The notes under the pieces: model-generated
The model's input: only the letters and a program-made list of their open reading frames with translations
What the model was told of the DNA's origin: nothing
The model's database searches: none
In this document: piece by piece, positions 48,060 through 60,216 of the stretch
How positions within the stretch are numbered: position 1 is the stretch's first letter
Layout of the letters: each line of letters begins with the position of its first letter
Position numbers and translations under genes: made by a program
Assembly: GCF_965363235.1 (NCBI RefSeq)
Contig: NC_134849.1
Coordinates: forward strand, 56,242,122-56,306,121
Direction: 5' to 3'
Source of the DNA: Mytilus galloprovincialis
Lineage: Eukaryota > Mollusca > Bivalvia > Mytilida > Mytilidae
Length of the DNA stretch: 64,000 nucleotides

Positions 48060-49590
48060 AAATACTAATACTGAACTATGTCATCTTTCATGAATTGACA
48101 ATAGTCCGAATAAGCCTGTTTAATGGTTTGGTTAGGTAGTAAGGTGAATGTCGAAATATATGTACTTTGTATGCAATATTACCATACAAGATTGGATGTG
48201 AAATAGTTGAACGTATAAGATGTCTGCAAGTTGATTTATATTTACAAATGGTATCCTTGTCCAATGACAAAATTTAAAAGATGTTTTGACAAGTTTGTAA
48301 TATTGAAACCTTAGTGGTAATATTTTTTTGGTAATGGAGATATTCCCTCCTTAAAGTCAAATACGTTGTTACATTCACGAGCGAATCGAACAAGTTGAAA
48401 TTTGTTGACACCAATAGATAATAACAAGGGAACGTCACCATCTACAAATGGATAAATAACAATAGGAAATGAAACTAGATTTGCCATTGCAAGCAATAGC
48501 GGATGGCACCCTTCCCCCATTGCCAGGCGAGCGGCAGCCATTTTGAAATTTCCCAAGTCAAAGAGTGAATCTACACATTCAAATTATCATTTTTGTTAAG
48601 TTTCATAAAGTTTGGAGCAGTTTGAAATTTTTGACATTTTTTCTGTTTCCATGGTAACGGCGGCCATTTTGGAAATTCAAACTTTAAAATCCAACTCTGG
48701 CCAAGTCTGGTACCATTTCTGTAAAGTTTCATCCAGTTTACAGCATTTTGATTATTTTGAAATTTTGGACATTTTTGCTGTTTCCATGGCAATGGCAGGT
48801 ATTTTGAACATTCCAAGAACTGTTGGTACCTCAGGGCACCAATGCCAACATTTACATAAACTTTCAAGAGGTTGCCTCTTATAATGAAAGATTTAGAATT
48901 TTGATTTTTTTTTACATTTTTGCAGTTTCCATGGTAACGGCGGCCATTTTTTACCATTCCAATGTCTCTTGCACAACTTCACATGGCGGTTCATATTATG
49001 GTATAGTTCCATCAACATGGGTCTGCCCAATTCTGAGAAATAGTATGGACAAAATGTGTGGAAGAATAAAAATAATAATAATAAAAAGAAAAAAAAGAAA
49101 CGAACAATAACAAGATGTCACCCCAACTCCGTTGAGGGTGCCATAATAATCATTTCTTCTTTCGTAAATATTGCTAGTACTACTAAACTTAACGTTAAAA
49201 AATTATTGAAAGGGCAGTATTCATTGTTAGTATTAACTTTTTTTAAAGTCAGTTTAGCAGGATATTCTCTTTAGTGTTGATAAGTCCTTATTTTTTGAGA
49301 GCCATTATATCATTCAAATATCTAAAAGTGTTATTACTTTTAATCAGACGTTGTTTCGATGAGTCTTTACCTGTTTTAGTCATACATTTAAATTACGACA
49401 ATACAAAAACAGGTCCGCAATTAATAGTGCACACAGTATGTTTCCATTTGACATTTTTATAACGTGATGATTACGGAGCGTCCATAGAAATGCGATCAAA
49501 ACCCAATTGAACTCATACTGACTTGCTATCAAAATCTTGGCAAGATTATCGCTATAGATATACTTTAAGATCCACAATATATGGTGCATT
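48060..49590 (-). mobile_element. Penelope-like retroelement, degenerate (family B), split by an insertion
   Basis: A minus-strand remnant. From the top, 'ILCALLIADLFLYC' (49395-49436) corresponds to the N-C-A-P-L-L-A-D-L-F-L-Y motif, and 'SNNTFRYLNDIMALK' (49274-49318) to the F-R-Y-x-D-D palm box with D to N. Next come 'NTNNEYCPF' and 'SNIYERRNDYYG' (49145-49180), like the I-Y-D-K-R-D-D-F segment. After the insert at 48503-49144 it resumes with 'SFPIVIYPFVDGDVPLL', 'QLVRFARECNNVFDF' and 'CRHLIRSTISHPILYGN'. Frameshifts and stops throughout. Confidence 0.82.
48503..49144. mobile_element. 642-bp insert with tandem X-box-bearing repeats
   Basis: It interrupts the Penelope coding remnant between two adjacent motifs. 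The edges are a 9-bp inverted repeat, ATGGCACCC (48503) and GGGTGCCAT (49144). Inside are three to four diverged units of 128-145 bp. Each carries GTTTCCATGG(T/C)AA(C/T) (48645, 48780, 48925), and the units at 48645 and 48925 follow it with GGCGGCCATTTT. The right part has an A-rich (AAT)n stretch at 49064-49110. The opposite-strand open frames across the units are repeat by-products. Confidence 0.7.
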
Positions 49591-50684
49591 GATCATAACA
49601 TGCAATAAATTCTGTCATTGAACATGTCCCGAAAATCAATGAAATTTATGCTCAGATATCCAAGTCACAAAATTATGTTATACTTGTCAAGAAAATTAAA
49701 TAACTTATCCATTTTCTGTTCAAGAATAACAATAATGTTATTGTTAAAGCCATCTTTAAAATTTAGAGTTATCTTCCTTTGTCCAGGATTGAAGTTGAAT
49801 CAACTACAACCAATGCTTTATACGATGCAATATTAAGTTTTACTTCAAATTCCCGCTGATGAATTTACGCAATATTTGCCCTTTAATGCTTTATTTTAAA
49901 GACGCTACAATTTTGCCTTCTGGTACAATTCTTATAAAATAAATGATGATTCACAACTCTTACTCAAATGGAAGCAGAATATCGAGAGAAGTTAGTTGTA
50001 GCATCACCTTGTCACAAAATCTCTGCGAAACAGTCCTGTTTTCCCGACTGCTTGCATGCATAGTCATTGCCTTGAGGTTGAATATTGACATACAATGTAT
50101 TTTTTCCACACAAAAGCAAGCCCTCCATTTCTTGGACTAATAGTAGTAAACTTAACAGGACATCCACGACTAGTAAAGTATCTATCCGAAGAATTTGGTT
50201 AACTTTTATAAAAAGTCAAAATAAATATACAAAAATTTAACTTATTTACAGAAAATACACGCAAGACTCACTATATATAATCCAATCACACTTAAAAAAA
50301 TTCAAACTTATCAACTTATCCTGGAAAATGAACATAATCACATCGAAACTATCAAAATCATTGTGAAGGAAATCATAAATAATAGATCTGATTGACGGAT
50401 TTGAAATTTCCGTAATAAAAAAAGGTATAAATGACATTTTTATTTTTATTTTTTACAAAAATGTATAGAATTTACCAAATAAAATGTGCATGCAGTATTG
50501 CATGATATATATTCATGATATTTACTCCTCTAACTGTCAAATACTGTTCTTGAATCATATTCTTTCTTGATTTTAAAGAAAAATGCGTTTAAATTCCATC
50601 TATAAAAAAGTTTGAGGGTTTAACTCGGGGAGTGTATTATATTCATTTCTTCATTATTCCAATGATCCTTGATGATATGTGCAT
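49591..50684. other. Non-coding stretch, nothing recognised
   Basis: It may contain the 5' part of the split Penelope copy, but no motif could be read. AT-rich. Confidence 0.35.
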
Positions 50685-51060
50685 CAAAGAGGGACGAAAG
50701 ATACCAAAGGGACAGTCAAACTCATAAATCTAAAACAAACTGACAACGCCATGGCTAATAATGAAAAAGACAAACAGAAAAATAATAGTACACATGACAC
50801 AACATAGAAAACTAAAGAATAAACAACACGAACCCCACCAAAAACTAGGGGTGATCTCAGGTGCTCCGGAAGGATAAGCAGATCCTGCTCCACATGTGGC
50901 ACCCGTCGTGTTGCTTATGTGATTACAAATCCGGTAAATAGTCTAATTCGGTAGGTTACATTCATGAAAGGGAAGGGGATTGTAGTTACGACGTAAGGAA
51001 CATATCTGATATCATTTGTGAAACGGTTATTCCATAACGGTCAACCAATATTTACGAAAA
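50685..51060 (-). mobile_element. Penelope-like family A, 3' fragment
   Basis: Closely matches 40740-41070: 'TGACAACGCCATGGCTAATA', 'GGTGATCTCAGGTGCTCCGG', 'GTGGCACCCGTCGTGTTGCT', 'GGGAAGGGGATTGTAGTTAC' and 'AACGGTCAACCAA'. Only the tail and last coding codons remain, as expected from 5' truncation. Confidence 0.75.
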
Positions 51061-54000
51061 GAGTCGGAAAAATTAAAAAATGTTTTTTTTTTTGGATTTA
51101 AAGGTGACTAACAAAAAATCCTAAATTGATAGATAAACTTTAAAAGGACTTAAATACCAAAGTAGTGACCAAAGAAACTTTTTACGACTAGAACATGTAG
51201 AAAGAAATTAAAATATAGGTATGAGTCTATCATTAAAAACCATTTGCAGTCGTGTGTTATTCGGGAACATTAAACTCGTTAACCAAGCGTGTTACTCGGG
51301 GTCAGTTGCAGTACTGATATTGCAAAACATTAAAGTCACAAAAATACTCAGCTCTGAGGAAAATTAAAAAAGGAAAGTTCCTAATCAAATGCAATTCATT
51401 CGTTCAGTTTATAAAAATCCACATTTGGAATCGCACTTACCTAGATGTTACTAGTAACTAAGGAAGAAAACTAGAGAGGTAAAATATAAACTATGAACTA
51501 ACAACGGTCCCACATATTCAATTACAAAGAAATTAACACAGTTAATGCAGATTTTTATGGTAAACTTTATACATTTGAATATTAAAATGTATGTGTATGA
51601 TTCTACAGTTTTTTTTCGTACAAAATGAATTGTTAGCTTTCTGAGCTTTTATCTTGCTGATAAACTTTCCATTTATAGAAAGGATTTTGCAAGTTCGTTA
51701 TATGTAACTGAACTTTACTAGACCTCATACTTGTATTGATCGATTAGAAACCTCGCTCATTTGTTAAAAGGCTTCGACAGATAAAACAGTGAAAGTCAAG
51801 CCTTGGATCATTTGGGATAGCACCAGCGCATACTGATAGTCCCCTATATATTAGCGGTACCGAGTCAGGGGTAGTTACAGGATTATGTTACCGATGTTCG
51901 TCCTCATGACAAAACATTTCCCAATTAGATCCAATCGTTTTCCCCGATCATAGCCATATGGCTTTTCACCTGGTTCGGTTATGATATATCATTGGCTTTT
52001 AAATATTTGACCTTATCGGTCCTGATGAAGGTAAATCCAGAAAAGCGGTTCGGACGCATGAAATTATGAAGTGTTATTTTTATTTGTTATGCTTGTTTTG
52101 GGGATCAACCTGAATCAAACTAACGCCATTGTCCTCGCTGTGGAACGACTAGTACATCCATTAAACCAACGGAACAAAGAAATAGAATTAAAGAAATTCC
52201 TTTTCAAATTCAAGAAAATAACAGCTAAAATCTTTTGATTATTGATCAAATAAAATGTCCTTCATTCCCTTCAGTTTTTTCCGCAATTGTGACATCACCG
52301 AACGTGTATTTACTATGAGCGACAACAGGGTGTAATAGGATCTGCTAACCCTTCCGGAGTACCTGTTATCATTTCCGGGTTTGATGAGGTCTTTAGTTTT
52401 ACATGAAGTGGTTTTTTACTTCATTTTTCTTTTCGTCGTCTTTCGATTTTGTTGTTAGTTTTCTTTTTTTTTGGCCATGGTCTTGTCAGTCACTTTGACT
52501 TATCGGTGTTTAACTTCCGCTTAGTATCTTCCACCTGCATATGATATGATCGGGTATATATCAATGAAACGTTAACCCAACAACACAAGAAACAAAAGAC
52601 ATACAGAGGTCGGCATACGGTCATAAACAATAGACATTTGTCTACAATATCGAACTGTAAACTGTTTCGTGTTTAACAAAAATTAAAACAGAGAAGCAAA
52701 GATATGCCATCAACATCAAATTACCGAAATGAAGAAAAAAAACATTAAGATATAACATAAGACCACCAAGGACGAGGTTCAAGTTCGGTATAAGATTTCC
52801 ATTGAGTAAATATTATACTTAATGTATTTGTTTTCAATTACTAGTGATCTTCCAATTTGTCATAAAATAAGTAACAATATTTAGTGGAAGTGATTAAAGA
52901 GTGAATTAAAACTTGTTGTTGACATAAGTGATAAATCATGAAAATCAAATTTGATTGGTTGTTGATTGCTGACTTCCATAAGGCTAAAAATAAGCATATA
53001 CTTATATCTCAATTGGTTGCTTTAGAAATAGTATGCACTGCATATCAAGAGAAATGAATTTCTGCGTTAAAATGGGAAGAAGAAAAAACTAACTTTAGTC
53101 AACTAAATAGTCTTTACAAAATTTGTAATAACCTGTATGCTGTCATGAGAAACACAAATGATAACATATGTTTTATCATATTTTAAGATAAATCATTCGA
53201 TACTTAGTAATGTGATATACTACAATTTACGAATCTAACTCTTTGACCCTCAAGCATTTTATGTAAAATTTTTACAGATTTTAAAATCATACAAAACTAA
53301 GCTTGACGATTAAATTCTAATATCACGTAACAAACGGAGATATACCCCAATTAGATAACTCTTTAAATCAGTTATGCGTTTGTAAAGTCAAGTTTCATCA
53401 ATGTAGTTTAAGCATTTATCTGAAACAGATTTGAAATAATCTATGTATCCTAGAAGCTTCGAATATATTTATGAAAATGGCTGACACAAACGTACTGATG
53501 ATACTTAGAGTTATTTCCCTAAACCTAGGTCTACCTCCTTAAGGTACCACAATCGATATAGAATAGGGGATATAGAAACCCTCATCAATCATCTCTAGCA
53601 ATTGTAAACTCTTATTATAAAAAACTAAAGATAGGCTAACTAATGTAATATCAATGAGTTTTATTCATTTTAAAATGAGATAAGGTTTTAATTTCTTTTC
53701 AGATTGATGAGTACATATAGATTCTACCACTGCATCGAGTTTGATACGATACTTATCCACTCGAGACAGTAAAAAGTTCAAATTTAAAACGTGAGGCTCG
53801 CCGAGCGTTTTAAATATTTAAGATTTAACTGTCAAGAGTGGATAAATATCGTATTACACGAGATTTGGTGGTGGAATCTGTTTCTCTAATGTTTTGCAAA
53901 CAATACGTAGGCAAATATTATCCTTCTTTTCGAATGAAATGATGTGTTCTTTCTATGTGACTTTTTTCATGCCGTCACAATAGGAAATTCAGAAGAAAGC

Positions 54001-54154
54001 AAGATAATTCGACCTCTTATCGAATTTTAACCAATGAAGAACTGAGATCAAACAATCCACACGTTGATTAAATTTTTTTATACAATTGGTGCAGAAAGGT
54101 ATAAATTGACGAAGAATTTGAGAAAATGTATATACAAGTTCTCTGTATATTCAT
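51061..54154. other. Repeat-derived non-coding stretch
   Basis: No gene recognised. 52010-52075 ('CCTGATGAAGGTAAATCCAG', 'AAAAGCGGTTCGGACGCATG') looks like a Penelope-type tail. 52340-52510 ('CCTTCCGGAGTACCTG', 'TTTGATGAGG', 'GGCCATGGTCTTGTCAGT') is a diverged plus-strand relative of the 50685-51060 tail. Confidence 0.45.
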
Positions 54155-54450
54155 TTTGTATGCCTCACCGAGGGACATTATGATTTTTGGTCTGTGCGTC
54201 CTTTCGTCCGTCAGTTCGTCAGTCCGTCCGATCGTCTGTCCCGCTTCAGGTTTAAGATTTTGGTCAATGTGGTTTTTTGATGAAGTTGAAGTCCAATCAA
54301 CTTTAAACTAAACACACATGTTTCCTATGATATAAGCTTTGTAATTCAAATGCCAAATTAGAGTTTTGACCCAAATTTAACGGTCCGCTAAACATAGAAA
54401 ATGATAGTGCAAGTGGGGCATCCGTGTACTATGAACACATTATTGTTATT
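54155..54450 (+). repeat. Dispersed repeat with (CCGT)-rich core
   Basis: 'GCCTCACCGAGGGACATTAT' is followed by a TCCGTC-rich run (54200-54240), 'CCCGCTTCAGGTT', 'GATGAAGTTGAAGTCCAATC', 'GTGGGGCATCCGTGTACTAT' and 'GAACACATT'. I recognise it as a common mussel repeat from memory. No coding capacity. Confidence 0.55.
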
Positions 54451-55486
54451 TCTATTTTAACCTTTTCAACTGAATTTGAACATGGTAATTCTTTTAATTT
54501 GATACGGTGGCTCTACAAATATGGTGGCTATCCAATGGTAAAAGAAGATTGCAATAATTATAACAACTTTCGGAATTGTACCCTATTTCATATACTTGTA
54601 TATTCAGAACAAAAACAATCAAAAAAAGTACTGTAACGTAGGTATACTATGATGTAGAGCTAGAAATTTAAGTTGCCAACAAAAACAGAGGAAAGTACGG
54701 TTGATAGAAAAATATATTAAGCCTAGCTAAAGGCCCTCACTTCTCTCTTAATAGAGCTGTTGCATACCTATTTTTTTTAACGTAACGTCTTAAACCTTGG
54801 AATCAGAATTCCAAATTTCTGGAAGAGATATGGTTAGAAACATGAAAAAGTCCTTTATATTACCCTTGGTGGAATTTCGTAGATTTTAGCGGTTGTTTTC
54901 TTTAAGTGTTTAATTTTTTATATGTAGCCGTTGCTTATTATGCACATTTTCCTCCTTTAATTCATTTTAAGTCTGAGTCTATATTAATGAAATAGTTTGG
55001 CATTGATATTCAAATCAACACAACCTGTTTAACATTATACAAGTTTTCCGATATTTTCTTCTTGATTTTTGTTTAAATTATGAAAAAAACCTAATGGTGA
55101 TATAACGACACTTTTTTAAAAAAAACAAGCATGTAAAGCATGTGGACATTTTCTAGCTGTTTCATAACTCGTTATAAAACACAGTTTCGTAACACAGTAA
55201 TTATATGCCACTAAGATAACACAATATAACATCTTGAAAGCATGAGTTAAAACAGACTATAGACATTCATTGTATATTTGATATAAATTCTGATATGTCT
55301 GTGTATACATTTTCCGCAATGCAAAGCTGATATCGATCGTATGTAACGGATGTAAATTGTAGCCTAAGGTCAAATGGTGAACAATTATTATACTGACCAG
55401 TACTGACCAGCAAAAGACACGACGTGTAATAAAACTATTATTATACCACCGAAGTTAAGCTACTATAAGTGTGTTTTTTTTTCTTT
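54451..55486. other. Non-coding stretch, nothing recognised
   Basis: AT-rich, with no recognised repeat or gene. The minus-strand frame of the YqaJ gene closes at 55487. Confidence 0.4.
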
Positions 55487-57710
55487 CTATAAATGATAGT
55501 AACAGTTTAAGAAAACTTTGGCAACGAGATGTATGTGTTGTACATTGCTTAAAGAAAAGCCACATTTGATTTCAATCAATCCTTTTCCACAACATTTACA
55601 ATTAATTATTCCATCAGGTGATGCTCCTAAAAATGGATTAGCTTTAGATACATGAAGACCACATAAAGATATTTTAGCACATTTATGGCTCTTTTTTTTA
55701 TAATTCTGAAAGTATAAATGTCTTGCAATTGGTTCATTAATTATTCCATATTCCATTGCTGGTGTGTTAGTTTTGTTTTTTGCTGTCAATTGTTTCTTAA
55801 AATGTAATTTTTCTCATCTCCAAATGTAAAATGTAAAAGAGAATGAAATAAAGATGCTGTAATTCTTTCTACTCTGTAAAAAAAACACTCAGTATTTACA
55901 GCTTGCCCACTTGTTCTTGCTTGAATTTGGTGTATTATGTCATCATCATGATATAATTCAATAAAGTCTAATACGTTACTACCATTATCTTTGCTTTTAT
56001 CAGCTAATTGTTTCATGGACATAGGGATTTCAATTTCACCGTCACTGGAATTTTCTACTATATATGTGAAAAAACAGATTTATTCATTTTACACAAATTA
56101 TAAACACGCTTTTCTATCTCATGTTCTGAGAGTTTAATCCTTTTGAAGGTGTATAATGCGAAGAATGTGGTTCTACTGGCAAAGAAGATGAAGGGTTATT
56201 TTCTATATCGATTTTATTAATAGTCAGTGGTTCTGACAATTGTCTTGCTCGATCCCAAGTACATTGCACGTCAGTACCAACTTCTGTATTTCTGTCTCTG
56301 TGTCTACTTGAAAAGTTTTCTAATGAGAACAGTATAGCTGTAATATGCTTGGAGGTACCATTATCACTGAAAAAAATACACTATATGTACATTTACAATA
56401 TTACATGTAGGATTATAACAACTGTAAATTTATAAATCATTGGGTGCATTTATTATTGCCATTGTGTAATCAAGGTAATTGAGGACTGAAATTGAATTCA
56501 AAAGTTTTACCATATTGAGAAATTCATATGAAGAAAAAAAAATGCAAGTAAACGTTATTGCGATTATATACCATGCTGTATTTTAGCAATAAAACAACAC
56601 AATACATGTAAGAACTAAATTTATGGTATTCTATATTTCCAACAAAGCTGTTTTTAAATAACTGCAAACCTTTTCATTTCACATATATATATCAGTGTAT
56701 ACGTAATGGTTAGTGTTTGGAAATATGTTGATAAATTCTGTGTTAATTATTTCCCTAACCCAGATACAAATTAAATACTTGTTTTCATGCTCAACAATAT
56801 ATTTATCAAGTCAGATTTCTAGTATCAAAATTTCTAGTCAATCAACATCTTTATAAAAAAATTAAGATGTGGAAAAAGTGCATCTGCCAATGAGACAACT
56901 CTGCATACAAGTCACAATTTGAATAAAGGTCCAAGAACAGCCTTCAACAATGAACCTACATGTAGCATGAATATGGCTTTAAAATAAGCATGTGATGTAC
57001 AATATACAGAGGTATATGTATTTTGTATTGATATGAAGAAATAAAATTAAAGCTACAGTTTTTTATTTTATAGAGGTAACTAAAAAAAATATTGGAAAGT
57101 TGAATGCCGTGCTTGATGTATATTATACCAGCTATTTAAGGTAAGACTTATCAACTTACACAACACAAGTGCATCCACCACTTCTGAAATGGCCTTCTGT
57201 TCCAACAATAACCCAGGGGTTGTTGGATTTTTCTGACTGCCTTGTCTCGGGAACACATGCTGCTCTCACATAGAAATATTCAGTGTTTATGAGTCTGTGC
57301 AATTTAACATCATGAATATGATTAGATATATATAAATAAATCAATTATCTCTCCCGTGACTCATTCCATTGACCGACTTTCATCAGACAGATCAAAATGT
57401 CGTATGATTCTATCAAAGGCAAATTTTGCAAATCAGGATTCCAGTTCAACACCGTTGTAATTTCTGGTAAAACAGATTTAGCCCCATTCACTTCCACTGT
57501 TCTGCGAAACGAGTCCATATCGTTGTAGTTGTCTTGTGTGTTTGCGTAACTTCCAACTTCAATTCAACAGCAATTTCACATAGTCTAACCAGTTGCTGCT
57601 TTCGATAATCTACATGTTATTCCTCGTTTTGTTAAAAATGTCTTGAGATCCGGTACGTCCATTCTTTCGAACTTGGAAACATTATTATCCATTACAGCCG
57701 ACATTATTGA
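55487..57710 (-). pseudogene. SAP-SWIM-YqaJ nuclease-family gene, decayed
   Basis: Minus strand. A start ATG near 57710 leads to a SAP-like DNA-binding helix pair ('VPDLKTFLTKRGITC', then after a frameshift 'QQLVRLCEIAVELKLEV'). A further frame reads 'NGAKSVLPEITTVLNW' and 'LPLIESYDILICLMK'. Next are 'LHRLINTEYFYVRAACVPET' and a SWIM-type zinc finger spliced from 57160 (donor GTAAGT) to 56366. It reads C-T-C-V-V-D-N-G-T-S-K-H, with Ser where the third zinc ligand should be Cys. 'DRNTEVGTDVQCTWDRARQL' follows. The YqaJ PD-(D/E)XK core is at 56044-55487: 'FYRVERITASLFHSLLHF', 'AMEYGIINEPIARHL', 'FLGASPDGI' and 'LIEIKC'. It is frameshifted near 55790 and stops before the usual C-terminal helix. 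Such proteins are multi-copy in marine invertebrates and may derive from mobile or viral recombination enzymes. Frameshifts in at least three places make this copy non-functional unless the assembly is faulty. Confidence 0.8.
56860..56960 (+). repeat. R1 fragment in intron
   Basis: 'TTAAGATGTGGAAAAAGTGC', 'GCCAATGAGACAACTCTGCA' and 'CAGCCTTCAACAATGA' are R1 landmarks. It lies inside the SWIM-gene intron between 57160 and 56366. Confidence 0.6.
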
Positions 57711-57814
57711 CATTGACAACAAAAAACCGAAAGTAACGCTGTGGAATTTTTTCTACGTCCGCTATGCTTATCACACCTCCATATACGAGAGGGCGACTAA
57801 CCCGAAACACTACT

Positions 57815-58800
57815 ATTGAAATGGATGCCCAAAACAACCGCAAGGATGTTTCAAGTGGATTCATTGCACTAACAAAAATGCTGCAAGCGAAGCTGGAATC
57901 GACAAGGCAACTGTTGGTCGTGGAATTGCGGTTGGGCCTATTCTTTGAAATGGATATTCAGATATATTTTTCGATAACAAAGGCAATCCTTTGAGAGCCA
58001 ACCCCGGGAGTAATTTTCTCTTTGAAAATAATGGGAGCGGTCAGTTCACTGATAGAGCAAAAATAAACGGGAAACGGAAGAGGGATAGCACTGGCTGATT
58101 TCAATAATGATGGATTAATCGATATAACCTATGGAAACTGGGATGGCAATCATAGATTATTTTTACAACGTAAAAACAAAAAAAGGCGAAATTAAATTTA
58201 GAAATGTAACGACAAAATCGTTCCGGAATCGGACGCTGTCCGAACTCATTTCGACAATGATATGAACTTAGAAGTCTTTTTCAATAATCTTTGTGTCTGA
58301 AATAATGAAAAAAACTTAACAAGCTTGTTACTGTTATTCCTATGAATAAAAAGAAAGTTTCTGTAAAGAAGGTTCGTATTGGTAAAGCTAGAGAGTCTAC
58401 TGGATGTGGAACAGGTGGCGCTTTAGCCGATATGAATGGTGCTTGGAAACTTGATTTAATTCTGTCTCATGGAGAATCAAATGGGCAGCCGTTGACTGTA
58501 TCTGAAGTCGGACCAGGTTCCAAACAAAAATTGGATACGTATACTTCCGGTCACTTCATATGGTGCTCCTACCAGAGGAGCAAGAGTAACTGCGACTCTA
58601 TCAGACGGCAGAAAATTAACTCAGGTTATTGATGGTGGATCTGGTTACCTTTGTCAGATAAAACCAGTAGCCCAAAGGGGGTTAGGTAATAAAAGTGTCG
58701 TTTCTGTTGAGATCCAGTGGCCTGGTAGGACGTTGATAACAAAACACTCACCATTTTAGATATGAATAAGACTCACAAGATTGCTGTAAGTGGAAAATAA
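57815..58800 (+). pseudogene. CRTAC1-like (ASPIC/UnbV) intronless pseudogene
   Basis: Cartilage acidic protein 1 is a secreted beta-propeller protein with FG-GAP/VCBS repeats and an ASPIC/UnbV domain. Read through several frames, this segment gives 'AASEAGIDKATVGRGIAVGP', 'SDIFFDNKGNPLRANPGSNF', 'LFENNGSGQFTDRA', 'LADFNNDGLIDITYGNWDGN', 'GTGGALADMNGAWKLDLILS' and 'HGESNGQPL'. The ASPIC part follows: 'SYGAPTRGARVTATL', 'QVIDGGSGYLCQIKPVAQRG' and 'SVVSVEIQWPG'. At least four frame changes and a TGA after 'AVGPIL' were seen. The domain order is continuous over 1 kb without introns. AATAAA follows at 58986-58991. This fits an old retrocopy truncated at the 5' end. It starts about 100 bp from the start of the divergent SAP gene. 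Confidence 0.85.
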
Positions 58801-59671
58801 TTTAATCGGAATTGAATGTATAAACTATTCCAGATACGTAACACGGGTTGTAATTGCAATGTTTTCTTATCTATTAACGGTGTCAGTTTAGTAGGTAAAA
58901 GACAAAACGGATAAAAAAATTGAAATCATCAATTGTAAAATATTTGCATTCTACCAAAAAGCCAAATCTTTGTTTCATTTTCTAGAATAAAGATAGCATG
59001 TATATACAAAGTTCCTTGTTTAGAATATACATGTAGCATCCTAGCAAACGTTTGAAGACACCATACGATAGAAAATCTTGAACACTCACTGCACTTCTCA
59101 TATAGAAAATACTTGATAACTCAGATGCTATGATTAGTATCATATCAGGCGATTGTATCGATTCTGATCTGTACTTTTGAAAGGTTTTATTTAAAAAAAA
59201 ACAGAATTCCAGGGTGATCCATAAATAATCAATAGTGTATCAAGTAATGCCTTATGTTCGTTGTCAGTTTATCTATCTTCAAAAAAGTTATTTTCTGGTA
59301 TAAAGCAAGGAAGGAAGACATGTTTTATATTCCAAAAAATTAATATGCTTTCTGAAACAGTTCAAGAATCACTTAGTAATACTTCCTGGGTACCATTATG
59401 ATTGCATTATTTCCTCACTTAATCAAAACTTTATTGTTTTAAGAAAACAGGAACAAAGTAGTGTTCCATGTTTCAGTTTGATAATTTCCTTAAAAATGAT
59501 CTTTAGTAAAGCATAACATAATAACTTTGTACGTGAAAATGAATAAATCAACCACTTTTCGGTAATGAAAAACGATATGCACCATTCAATCTCTTTTGTT
59601 TATCATCTTATCTCTTATCATCCAATAGGAATAAATAAAACACCGTTTTGTATAACTTACTTATTTAGTTT
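58801..59671. other. Non-coding stretch with possible old poly(A) signal
   Basis: AATAAA at 58986-58991 after the CRTAC1-like homology. No gene otherwise. Confidence 0.4.
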
Positions 59672-60216
59672 TAACAAGGCCATGTAGATCGTTGTCTGTA
59701 AATCCAGTGTTGGGCTGGTGTTATCCATTCTACGCTTTTTAAACAGACAACACGATCATAAATATCAACTGTTAAAGACTGACATGGACCATTAATTATC
59801 AAACTATCAATTAAGAAGCGTTCCCAAAAACGTTTACTTGAAATAAACTTTTCTTTACCTGAAGTCTATTATATCAACACGAATGTCTGATTTGTCAATG
59901 AACTTCAATTTTGTGAAGCCAGCTGGCACATTATTCGTATCCATATAAAACATTAGGTTATTTCAATAAGAAAGGACAGCCCTTAAACTCTTGTATTAAC
60001 GAACAAACGTGAGAAACATCATCTGAACGTAGTCACTACCGATATCTAAACCTTCTGCTATACTGCCACTACTAATGTTGGTTACAAGATAATCCTTAGG
60101 AATACAGTCAAATCCCGTGATATATTTCTTCTTGTTTTCACCGCATTCTTTCAACCAGTTATGTTGCAGAATTAATTTGATAATTGCAGGGATAGGTTTT
60201 TGTCTGTAGCGTTCAT
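59672..60216 (-). pseudogene. Mab-21 / cGAS-like pseudogene, truncated
   Basis: Minus strand from ATG 60216. Fragments in changing frames align, in order, with the intact gene at 8637. 'MNATDKNLSLQL' pairs with MNLNDRSLSLQF, 'NAVKTRRNIS' with AVVRTRRDIF, and 'ISSGSIAEGLDIGSDY' with ISSGSKAEGLDLKGSDY. 'MDTNNVPAGFTKLKFIDKS' pairs with MDTNDTTPGFTKLKLANKS, and 'VEWITPAQHWIYRQRSTWP' with KQWITPAQQWIHRSRAAWP. Stop codons interrupt the N-terminal and middle parts and there are at least three frameshifts. It ends at the position of residue 187 of the intact protein, so the C-terminal half and helical extension are gone. It confirms the family start codon and that this family has more than one copy here. 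Confidence 0.88.

Noticed and set aside
48571-48957. 128-codon minus-strand open frame with repeated 'LPWKQ.KC.KFQ' units
   Set aside because: It is the translation of the tandem insert units on the minus strand, with no start context. The repeat period explains the repeated peptide.
57764-57994. 76-codon plus-strand open frame
   Set aside because: It overlaps the CRTAC1-like homology in a different frame; the homologous frame explains the region.
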